Positions 8,046-13,586 of a stretch of 15,008 nucleotides of DNA are shown here, piece after piece. Position numbers and translations under genes: made by a program. The notes beneath the pieces are model-generated. The model ran no database searches, was not told where the DNA came from, and was given only the letters and a program-made list of their open reading frames with translations. The stretch comes from an uncultured Acetatifactor sp. (lineage in GTDB: Bacteria > Bacillota > Clostridia > Lachnospirales > Lachnospiraceae), in contig CAJTKW010000090.1 of assembly GCA_910577035.1 (NCBI GenBank), positions 1-15,008 on the forward strand. The letters are read 5' to 3'. Each line of letters starts with the position of its first letter. Within the stretch, counting starts at the first letter, position 1.

Positions 8046-8067
8046 TAGGATGTTGAATATGTGACAC

Positions 8068-8155
8068 GGAGAGTTATCGAAGCGGTCATAACGAGCTGCA
8101 CTCGAAATGCAGTTGTCCTTTACAGGGCACGTGGGTTCGAATCCCACACTCTCCG
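8068..8155 (+). tRNA. tRNA-Ser(CGA)
   Basis: An 88-nt class II tRNA. The acceptor stem GGAGAGT pairs with ACTCTCC (8148-8154), with G8155 as discriminator base. The anticodon stem CTGCA/TGCAG encloses the loop CTCGAAA, giving anticodon CGA at 8103-8105, which reads UCG serine codons. A long variable arm (about 8113-8130) is typical of tRNA-Ser. The T arm is GTGGG-TTCGAAT-CCCAC. CCA is not encoded. The gene's 3' end serves as the apparent attachment site of the adjoining element, which leaves the tRNA complete. Confidence 0.96.
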
Positions 8156-8161
8156 CTATAT
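8146..8161 (+). repeat. Putative attL (3' end of tRNA-Ser)
   Basis: ACACTCTCCGCTATAT, the last bases of the tRNA plus six flanking bases, recurs at 10108-10123 with a single C/T difference. The first 10 bases are identical. Tyrosine recombinases commonly integrate at tRNA 3' ends and leave such direct repeats. Confidence 0.6.
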
Positions 8162-8162
8162 A

Positions 8163-8649
8163 AAAGCCTACCAGTTCCATAACCGGAACTTCTACTCTGA
8201 CCCGGATTCCCAGCTGTATACCTTTCATGGGTTCCCTGTCCTTGCAGTTGACGGATCCGGCATCAAGATACCGACAACTCCGGAAACCCTTGCCATGCTC
8301 GGCAATGCGGCTGTCCGCGGCGGAAGGCCTTATGCGCAGATAGGCCTTGGCTGTCTGTACGATACATTGAACCGTATAATCCTGGACGCAGGCTGCAACA
8401 GGATCAAGTTCAACGAAACGGCCGTTGCGGAAACGCAGATCGCAAATATCACTATATTGGAACAGAGGAGGAGGCTCTGGTCATGAGCCGCGACCACTTT
8501 CCCCTGCACATGGTACGTGTCTGGCTGGACGAGGATAAAACGGAATATGAAATCCTTGCAAGCACCCTCCCAAGAGATCGGATTCCTGCCGATTGCTTTG
8601 GGAATTGTATCATCTGCGCTGGCGAATCGAGACTGCATACCGGACATTG
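8163..8649 (+). pseudogene. IS4-type transposase remnant
   Basis: Fragments of a DDE transposase resembling the IS4 group, spread over three frames. From 8163 to about 8450 the frame reads FHGFPVLAVDGSGIKIP, whose Asp (codon 8250-8252) fits the first catalytic aspartate, then GLGCLYDTLNRIILDAG. From about 8459 a second frame reads EEEALVMSRDHFPLHMV up to CFG at 8600. From 8602 a third frame reads ELYHLRWRIETAYRTL, which carries the catalytic glutamate (codon 8629-8631). The second break is a run of three Gs where four would keep the frame. The region with the second catalytic aspartate is missing at the first break. The 5' end is lost at the tRNA junction and the 3' end at the IrrE junction. 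It is certainly not functional. Confidence 0.8.
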
Positions 8650-8656
8650 TTCAAAT

Positions 8657-8956
8657 ATGGCAGAAGAACTCGGTCACCATTACACAGCTGTCGGTAATAT
8701 TTTTGATCAGTCCGTAGAAAGTAACCGCAAGCAGGAATACCGTGCGCGGCTCTGGGCCTATAATAAATCGGGCTGCCAGAATATAGCTGATGTGGCTGAT
8801 TATCTGGAAGTGACAGAAGACTTTCTACAAGAGGCTTTACTTTGTTACCGGCACAAATATGGCACATATGTAAAGCTTGATAATTATGTAGTTTACCTTG
8901 AGCCCAATATAGGGGTGTTTGAGATGAATGGCGATGCCGTTTCAACTTATGCTTAA
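8657..8956 (+). pseudogene. ImmA/IrrE-like metallopeptidase, truncated remnant
   Basis: About 99 codons in one open frame matching the C-terminal part of ImmA/IrrE-type proteins, which cleave phage or ICE repressors. The metal-site segment is AEELGHHYT, a form seen in Clostridia elements where the usual HEXXH opens with Ala or Cys. It is followed by the conserved NRKQEYRARLWAYNK and NIADVADYLEVTEDFLQEAL. The N-terminus is missing: the frame runs upstream into transposase sequence, so any product would be a chimera. Between WAYNK and GCQNIADV a stretch of roughly 12-17 residues appears to be absent, from memory of the family. A gene of this kind normally follows an XRE-type repressor, none of which is present here. 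Confidence 0.7.
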
Positions 8957-8964
8957 GCACAATT

Positions 8965-8992
8965 TTGATATACTTCTGTTGCATATTATAAC
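8965..8992 (+). promoter_or_regulatory. Predicted promoter of the small membrane protein
   Basis: TTGATA (8965-8970), a 16-nt spacer and TATAAC (8987-8992), about 60 nt upstream of the ATG at 9052. This implies that the gene may still be expressed although its neighbours are broken. Confidence 0.5.
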
Positions 8993-9051
8993 TTAAGATT
9001 AAACCGCCACGGCGATTTAATAAAAATACTAATGAAAGGGGGATTGGTCTC

Positions 9052-9417
9052 ATGAAAACATGGAAATTGGTATCAGGAATATTGTCAATGGTTCTTTTTA
9101 TCTTTGTAGCTTTTCAGTCCTGTGCCGCAGGAATTGCAAATACATTGACAGAAAACGGAGAATCCAGTGGCAGCGCAGGTATTATTGTTGCTATTATGCT
9201 GCTTGCTGGCGGTATAGTATCTGTCGTTACCAGAAACAGCAAAGGAAAGGGCGGAAATATTGCCTTGATAGTGCTTTTCGGCCTCGGCGCCCTGCTGGGA
9301 TTTACTATGGCCGGAAGCTTTACAGACCTGAACATATGGGCAGCATGGTGCCTTATCAATGCGGTTGTAGCTGTTATTGCGATGGTTAGGAGCAACAAAG
9401 CCAATACTACTGAATAA
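9052..9417 (+). CDS. Small four-helix membrane protein of mobile elements
   Basis: 121-residue hydrophobic protein with four predicted membrane helices (about 4-28, 42-60, 69-88 and 95-111). The first contains an FQSCAAG segment and the loop after the second helix is basic (TRNSKGKGG). Similar proteins, recalled without a search, occur next to ImmA/IrrE genes in Clostridia mobile elements. Their function is unknown. The ATG at 9052 has AAAGGGGG upstream, and a good promoter lies between it and the IrrE remnant. It is the only apparently complete gene in the decayed element. A role in immunity, signalling or element maintenance is possible but not shown by the sequence. Confidence 0.75.
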   Translation: MKTWKLVSGILSMVLFIFVAFQSCAAGIANTLTENGESSGSAGIIVAIMLLAGGIVSVVTRNSKGKGGNIALIVLFGLGALLGFTMAGSFTDLNIWAAWCLINAVVAVIAMVRSNKANTTE

Positions 9418-9428
9418 GCCTCTATTTA

Positions 9429-9454
9429 CCGGCGGAGGATAAGTCTTCTGCCGG
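9429..9454 (+). terminator. Possible hairpin after the small membrane protein
   Basis: CCGGC (9429-9433) pairs with GCCGG (9450-9454), extended inward by G-T and GA/TC pairs to about 11 pairs around a TAAG loop. It lies 12 nt after the stop codon. No T-run follows, so it is a weak terminator candidate or an mRNA 3'-end stabiliser. Confidence 0.35.
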
Positions 9455-9526
9455 ATTGGGTTTAACAACAGGCAAAGTATATCACAATAATTATGATGCC
9501 GTAACCGCCCTGCCAAGACAATGTAA

Positions 9527-9694
9527 TATGAGAAAACCGCCCGGTGTCAACACACACCGAACGGTTTCATCTATATCCCAGAGACGGGATACAAGGTCGC
9601 ACTAACCTGCACATATTATATCATCTCTGGAGACGGCCTGCAAGCGGAACTCACGTTCTGCCGGCTGCCAATTCAGCGCCAATTCAATTTTTGA
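9527..9694 (+). other. 55-codon open frame with protein-like sequence
   Basis: The frame between a TAA at 9524 and a TGA at 9692 reads, in part, GFIYIPETGYKVALTC and GDGLQAELTFCRLP. This has the alternating hydrophobic pattern of a small beta-rich protein. It has no ATG in frame and no clear ribosome binding site. An ATG at 9529 lies in another frame, so this may be a frameshifted or truncated small gene of the element. Family unknown. The rest of 9418-9751 shows only hairpins. Confidence 0.3.
9534..9567. repeat. Strong imperfect palindrome
   Basis: AAACCG and CGGTGT on the left pair with ACACCG and CGGTTT on the right, leaving a CC/AA internal mismatch and a 6-nt loop. A second small palindrome, TATCCC-AGAGAC-GGGATA, follows at about 9573-9590. 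No T-run follows. It could be an operator, a transcript fold or a recombination-related site of the element. Confidence 0.5.
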
Positions 9695-9751
9695 TAATTC
9701 CACCTACCTGAAAAAATCGGTAATCCACGGCAGAAGAAGGCGGTTGATAAA

Positions 9752-10035
9752 ATGAAGGTCGAAAAAAGAGGTTCTGAAAACTACCGGATCCGGAAGATGT
9801 ACAAAGGGCATTCAAACAGTATAAACAGATATTTGGAGAAAACACAGGAATGTCTTTGTATACCACGATTTTCCATGCACAAGTTCCGCCACTACTTTAC
9901 ATCTAAAATGAGCGCAATCGGAATACCGGAAGCTGACATAATGAAGACGGGCGGATGGGCAACTGACTACGTAATGAACTCATTTACAGGCACTCCATGA
10001 TAGATAAGGAAACAGAAGCCAAAAGAAGGCCGCAA
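9752..10035 (+). pseudogene. Tyrosine recombinase (integrase), frameshifted C-terminal remnant
   Basis: The frame is open from 9698 and reads FSMHKFRHYFTSKMSA, which carries the HxxR catalytic motif, then IPEADIMKTGGWATDYVM with the conserved Trp. The frame then breaks at about 9982-9985. One base appears lost, and the next frame (from 9985) continues YRHSMIDKETEAKR, which contains the nucleophilic tyrosine. The first frame ends at a TGA at 9998-10000, so the catalytic Tyr is never joined to the rest. The N-terminal arm-binding and core-binding domains and the first catalytic Arg are absent. The gene end lies about 70 bp from the putative attR, the usual arrangement for a tRNA-targeting integrase. 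Confidence 0.85.
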
Positions 10036-10107
10036 ACCATTGATTTCCCGGGGAAAGCATGTATTTGCGGCTTTATTCAACCGGCAGGGAACATATATTC
10101 GTCCTCT

Positions 10108-10123
10108 ACACTCTCCGTTATAT
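10108..10123 (+). repeat. Putative attR
   Basis: ACACTCTCCGTTATAT is the near-copy (15 of 16 bases) of the tRNA-Ser 3' end at 8146-8161, placed just after the integrase remnant and 4 nt before a strong terminator. Confidence 0.6.
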
Positions 10124-10127
10124 TTCT

Positions 10128-10164
10128 GCCCACCGGCGGACTTGCCGCCTGTGGGCTTTCTTTT
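10128..10164 (+). terminator. Plus-strand terminator, probably the original tRNA-Ser terminator
   Basis: GCCCAC-C-GGCGG pairs with CCGCC-T-GTGGGC around a 5-nt ACTTG loop and is followed by TTTCTTTT. This is a textbook intrinsic terminator for plus-strand transcripts. No terminator follows the tRNA at its present location. On the minus strand the same stem lacks a T-run but lies 24 nt beyond the permease stop and could still protect that mRNA's end. Confidence 0.8.
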
Positions 10165-10187
10165 CGGACAATACAGAAAATCTCCGC

Positions 10188-12524
10188 TTATTCTCCCGTC
10201 AAAAGACCCTTGGGAGCAATATTCCTGATTCGCAGGGACAGCAGGCAGGCAAACAGGAAGGTCGCCAATACCAGCCCCGCCCCTGCTGCAAGAGTAAAGC
10301 CCGCCGGCACAATAAAGGTACACTTTACAATGCCCAGGCCGCTCATAAATCCGGACAGCAGGGGATTGATGCCGAAGCAGCTTAGCACTGTCCCCACAAT
10401 TACGGAAATCATCACCGTTGGCATAAAGCTCAAAGCTGTCTGCAGGATCAGCTGCCCCGTGGTATATCCCAAGGCTTTCAGGATGCCGTACTCCCTCTTT
10501 TTTGCGGAGAGCAGGTTTCTGATGATAAGGTACAGCACAAAAATGATGATGATAAGGCTTAAAAAGAGCACGGCGATTACAATCGCCTGCATCAACGAGA
10601 TATAGACCGCAGTTGCGCCCTCCAGGACGGAGCCGATGTCAATATAAATATTCACATCAATCCGCGACGCCACATCCTCGTTAAATTCCGCCCCGGAAAC
10701 TCCTTCCCGCAGATTCAGGTAATAGTTCAGGTTCTGCAGCTTTTCCAGGCGTTCATAACCCTCCCTTGTGAGCAGGCAGTCTTTTCCCAGATTATTGGTG
10801 ATCTGGGTATATCCGGTGATGATGTAAACCCCCTTCCGGCCGCCGGTCTCCAAGGTAATCTCGTCACCGATCTTCATCTTCTTCTCACCCGCATATTTCA
10901 TTGCAACGGCCACCTCATTGTCATATTTGGGAAAGCGCCCCTCAAAGCATACATCGGAATTATTGACCTGACTAAAATCATCGCATAAGGTAGCCATCAG
11001 TTCAGCACCGCCTTCATGCCAGACACTGAGGGAATTGTAGAGATATATCTTCTCCACCCTGTCATCCGCCTCCATTGCGCGCAGAAACTCCTCTTCCTTT
11101 TCAGCCGGTATGCTGATACAGCTGTCAGCCGTCTCTCCCACGATGAGATTGATAGCGGACGTGCTGTCCCTGATGAAATTTTCTATCATCACCCCTGAAA
11201 AAACAATAATCAGAGATAATACCAGCATGGTCACGCACACCGTCACATTCTGTTTCATACCCGACAGCATGGTTTTCAGCGCCAGGGCAAGATTAAGGGG
11301 CGCCCTTGCCCTCTCCAGGGGAACGAAGTTCCGTTTGAAGCTGTGGGTCTGCACGCCGCTGCGGAGAGCCGCTATGGGATCGATCCCCTTGATTCTGCGG
11401 CATACCAGCCACACCGCCAGGCATACAGCCCCCTCCAGGAGCACAAGGGTAAGCAGTGCCGGCAGCGGAAGAAAGTGTATCTCATAAGGGATTCCCGTCT
11501 GGGCGATCATCATGGAATTTACCCCCGGAAACAGACAATAGGCCGCCCCGATGCCCAGCAGCGCCACCACCAGCCATATGCCCAGAAACTGTAGCAGCAG
11601 TGCCCCTGCCAACTGCCCGCTGGTATATCCCACAGCCTTCAGCGCCCCCAGATCCCTCATGTTCTCCTGAATATAGTTGACAATATTGGAGGCCATGACA
11701 ATCAGGGCGATCATCAGCACCAGGAAGGCCATGGCACTGATAACAGAGGAAGCGATCATCTGGGAGATATAGCGGCTGGTCGTCACAAGGGCATAGGAGG
11801 TAGCCACCCCGAAGCCGCCGGGGTACTGCGCAGACACAGCGTTGCTCAGCATGGCAGCATAGTCCTCGCTTTTTGTTTTATCCGTAATCCGTACAGAGCA
11901 CATAACCGCGTTGTATACTGCTCCCGTAGCTGCCAGGCTTTCGTAGGCATCCCCCGTCAGAATCATCTCGGCCATACTGCAGTTATGACTGCCCGCCATG
12001 GCACTGTTGAAAAAACCGCACACGGTAAATTCCACGTCCTGTCCGGAAAGAGAAATTCGAACGGGCTTCCCCACAACGACGTCTCCCGTCTTATAAAGCA
12101 TGGGCAGATAGATCCCGCTTGTAAAGGAGCTGTCCTCCACAATCTCAATTTTTCCCACACTGCGTCCCAGAGCCGCCTCCTTTTCCAGAAAAACAAAGTT
12201 ACTGTTTACCTCCCCGTCATTATAGGGAAGGGAGCCTGCCATAAGCAGGACATTCTCTATGCTGTACTCCTTCGTCCTGCCATCTTGCTCAGCCGCCTCC
12301 GCCAGACAGTCACGCACACCGGAGTCCTCATCGGTAATAACCACAATGGCATGCTCCGCATTCAGTCTGTCATGACAGCGGTCAAAATTCTGCTTATAAT
12401 CCATGGCAAGCATCAGCCAGAGGTTTAGCATAAGCGCTGCCAGAAACGCCAGCACTGCCACCGCCGCTGTCTGCCCTTTTGCTCTCCGTATATTTGAACC
12501 TGCAAATATAATACTTTTCCTCAT
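10188..12524 (-). CDS. ABC transporter permease, FtsX-type
   Basis: 778-residue permease with an internal duplication. The first unit has a membrane helix at about 19-41, an extracytoplasmic domain (about 45-255) and helices at about 259-282, 308-332 and 355-375. The second has a helix at about 425-445, an extracytoplasmic domain (about 455-635) and helices at about 642-668, 697-718 and 738-763. Each half carries the FtsX coupling signature (DLGALKAVGYTSGQL at 291-305; YGILKALGYTTGQL at 679-692). The start is taken at 12524, 4 nt after the ATPase stop and matching the usual MRKS opening. An upstream in-frame alternative would lie inside the ATPase gene. It should form an exporter or MacB/LolCE-like machine with the ATPase. 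The substrate is unknown; peptide antibiotics or lipoproteins are common for such pairs. Confidence 0.92.
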   Translation of the reverse strand: MRKSIIFAGSNIRRAKGQTAAVAVLAFLAALMLNLWLMLAMDYKQNFDRCHDRLNAEHAIVVITDEDSGVRDCLAEAAEQDGRTKEYSIENVLLMAGSLPYNDGEVNSNFVFLEKEAALGRSVGKIEIVEDSSFTSGIYLPMLYKTGDVVVGKPVRISLSGQDVEFTVCGFFNSAMAGSHNCSMAEMILTGDAYESLAATGAVYNAVMCSVRITDKTKSEDYAAMLSNAVSAQYPGGFGVATSYALVTTSRYISQMIASSVISAMAFLVLMIALIVMASNIVNYIQENMRDLGALKAVGYTSGQLAGALLLQFLGIWLVVALLGIGAAYCLFPGVNSMMIAQTGIPYEIHFLPLPALLTLVLLEGAVCLAVWLVCRRIKGIDPIAALRSGVQTHSFKRNFVPLERARAPLNLALALKTMLSGMKQNVTVCVTMLVLSLIIVFSGVMIENFIRDSTSAINLIVGETADSCISIPAEKEEEFLRAMEADDRVEKIYLYNSLSVWHEGGAELMATLCDDFSQVNNSDVCFEGRFPKYDNEVAVAMKYAGEKKMKIGDEITLETGGRKGVYIITGYTQITNNLGKDCLLTREGYERLEKLQNLNYYLNLREGVSGAEFNEDVASRIDVNIYIDIGSVLEGATAVYISLMQAIVIAVLFLSLIIIIFVLYLIIRNLLSAKKREYGILKALGYTTGQLILQTALSFMPTVMISVIVGTVLSCFGINPLLSGFMSGLGIVKCTFIVPAGFTLAAGAGLVLATFLFACLLSLRIRNIAPKGLLTGE

Positions 12525-12528
12525 CACA

Positions 12529-13287
12529 CTACCACCCCATTTCTTCCAGAAAAGCCGCCAGCTTCCCATGCCGCTCCTTGTCCCCGTGCACATATTTTCC
12601 CAGCCGGCAGTCTCCCAGGATAGCGCCGTCCTTCAGGTAAAGAATGCGGTTTCCCCGCCGGGCGGAGCGCACATCGTGGGTCACCATGACAACACTCTGC
12701 CCGCTGTCGTTAAATCTCGTCAAAGTGTCCAGGACATCCAGTCCTGTCTTGGAATTCAGTGCCCCCGTTGGCTCATCCGCAAAGAGGATTTCGGGAGTAT
12801 TAATCAGTGCCCGGACAATACCCACCCTCTGAGCCTCACCGCCCGAAAGCTGAGTAGGAAATTTCCTCTGGATTTCCGGCGGGATGTCCACCGCCCGAAA
12901 CAACTCTTCCGCCCGTCTGACCAGGGCCTTTTTATCCCTGCTCACCAGCAGCCCCGCCGCCAGCACATTGTCCATGACGCTCATGCCGTCGATCAGGTAG
13001 ATCTGTTGAAACACAAAGCCACAATGCTCCCGCCGGAAGACCGCGAGCCCATCCGGAGTCAAATCGGAAATGACCCTGCCGCCAAAGGTAATCCTGCCCA
13101 GAGACGGGGTATCCATGCCGGACAGAGCATACAGCAGCGTAGATTTACCGGCTCCGCTGGCACCCATAATAACGGTAAAATCTCCCTGGTACAACTCCAG
13201 GTCAATGTTTTTGAGAACGTGCTGCAGGATCCCTCCTCCGGAAAAGGACTTGCTTAAGCTTTCGGTTTTTAAAAGTATTTTTTCCAT
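12529..13287 (-). CDS. ABC transporter ATP-binding protein (MacB/LolD-like)
   Basis: 252-residue cytoplasmic ATPase partner of the FtsX-type permease. All motifs are intact: Walker A GASGAGKST (42-50), Q-loop FQQ (93-95), signature LSGGE (147-151), Walker B ILFADEP (167-173) and H-loop His204. A C-terminal extension of about 25 residues (GKYVHGDKERHGKL and beyond) is unusual. The ATG at 13287 has AGGAGG 7 nt upstream. The gene is preceded by a promoter carrying direct repeats and follows the kinase and small-protein genes, so it is probably induced by that two-component system. Confidence 0.95.
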   Translation of the reverse strand: MEKILLKTESLSKSFSGGGILQHVLKNIDLELYQGDFTVIMGASGAGKSTLLYALSGMDTPSLGRITFGGRVISDLTPDGLAVFRREHCGFVFQQIYLIDGMSVMDNVLAAGLLVSRDKKALVRRAEELFRAVDIPPEIQRKFPTQLSGGEAQRVGIVRALINTPEILFADEPTGALNSKTGLDVLDTLTRFNDSGQSVVMVTHDVRSARRGNRILYLKDGAILGDCRLGKYVHGDKERHGKLAAFLEEMGW

Positions 13288-13346
13288 GGCAAAACCTCCT
13301 GTTGTCTGAAAGCAGCAAATTCTGCCGCTTTCTCATGTCACGTCCC

Positions 13347-13375
13347 ATTCTACTTCCGGAATCCTTAACTGTCTT
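13347..13375 (-). promoter_or_regulatory. Predicted promoter of the ABC operon
   Basis: On the minus strand, AAGACA (-35, 13370-13375), a 17-nt spacer and TAGAAT (-10, 13347-13352). The weak -35 is covered by the direct repeats described next, which is typical of promoters needing an activator. The start point would be about 55 nt upstream of the ATPase ATG. Confidence 0.5.
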
Positions 13376-13399
13376 TATGTAATCCTTACACGTTTCTTA
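13363..13399 (-). promoter_or_regulatory. Four direct repeats, likely response-regulator operator
   Basis: On the minus strand the pentamers TAAGA, TAAGG, TAAAG and TAAGG occur at 13395-13399, 13384-13388, 13373-13377 and 13363-13367, spaced 11, 11 and 10 bp. Two of them extend to the identical octamer TAAGGATT, 21 bp apart. A weaker TAAAA at 13405-13409 continues the phase. One-helical-turn tandem repeats over the -35 are the classic binding pattern of OmpR/PhoB-type regulators, and a regulator of that type is encoded by the same locus. Confidence 0.6.
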
Positions 13400-13406
13400 A
13401 ATCTTT

Positions 13407-13586
13407 TTACCTTTCTACACTAGTGCACCATTTCCCAATCAGCTGCACTCTGTGCCAGCCGGAATTCCCTTCTACTGCATTGTTTTCGGTCAACGATGCC
13501 ACCGCATCTCCTCCCTCAAACACCTTATATTTATTAAGGTAATCCTGGACTTCGAAAAAAGTGTATCCAATTGGGAAATGGAACAT
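13407..13586 (-). CDS. Unrecognised 59-residue protein downstream of the kinase
   Basis: An open frame of 59 codons whose ATG overlaps the kinase stop by one base (TAATG), the hallmark of translational coupling. It ends in TAA at 13407-13409, just before the operator repeats. It opens MFHFPIGYTFFEVQDYLNKY and later reads GNSGWHRVQLIGKWC. It has no signal peptide, membrane helix or motif that I recognise. One Cys and two Trp lie in the C-terminal third. No strong ribosome binding site is visible, so expression would depend on the kinase. Its location suggests a partner of the two-component system or transporter. The alternative is a non-coding insert, because a 12-bp inverted repeat lies near both ends. 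Not confirmed by any family I know. Confidence 0.5.
   Translation of the reverse strand: MFHFPIGYTFFEVQDYLNKYKVFEGGDAVASLTENNAVEGNSGWHRVQLIGKWCTSVER
13428..13581. repeat. 12-bp inverted repeat bracketing the small gene
   Basis: CCATTTCCCAAT at 13428-13439 and its exact reverse complement ATTGGGAAATGG at 13570-13581, separated by 130 bp. Both arms lie inside the small frame, near its 3' and 5' ends. The pair may close a long mRNA stem or mark a miniature inverted-repeat insert. No clear target duplication flanks it. Confidence 0.6.

Larger units (their letters stand above)
8146..10123 (+). mobile_element. Decayed integrative element in tRNA-Ser
   Basis: About 2 kb bounded by near-identical 16-bp direct repeats, the left one being the tRNA-Ser 3' end. 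It contains an IS4-type transposase remnant, an ImmA/IrrE remnant, a small membrane protein gene, a 55-codon frame and the C-terminal part of a tyrosine recombinase beside the right repeat. All three recognisable mobile-element genes are broken, and no conjugation or replication gene remains. A plus-strand terminator follows the right repeat after 4 nt, as expected if it once followed the tRNA directly. Confidence 0.6.

Noticed and set aside
8037..8228. Minus-strand frame across the tRNA, reading SVGFEPTCPVKDN
   Set aside because: This is the well-known spurious translation of a tRNA gene's antisense strand. The tRNA itself explains the sequence.
8610..9053. Minus-strand frame opposite the IrrE remnant
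   Set aside because: No recognisable motif, and the plus strand carries clear ImmA/IrrE similarity.
9418..9751. CRISPR array or tandem repeat in the gap
   Set aside because: Several palindromes are present, but no repeated unit with regular spacers.
9997..10605. Plus-strand frame of about 200 codons starting MIDKETEAK
   Set aside because: Only its first dozen codons are the shifted integrase tail. The rest runs through the terminator and antisense to the permease.
12525..12593. Upstream start for the permease (23 extra residues)
   Set aside because: It lies wholly inside the 3' end of the ATPase gene, and the MRKS start at 12524 matches the usual N-terminus of such permeases.
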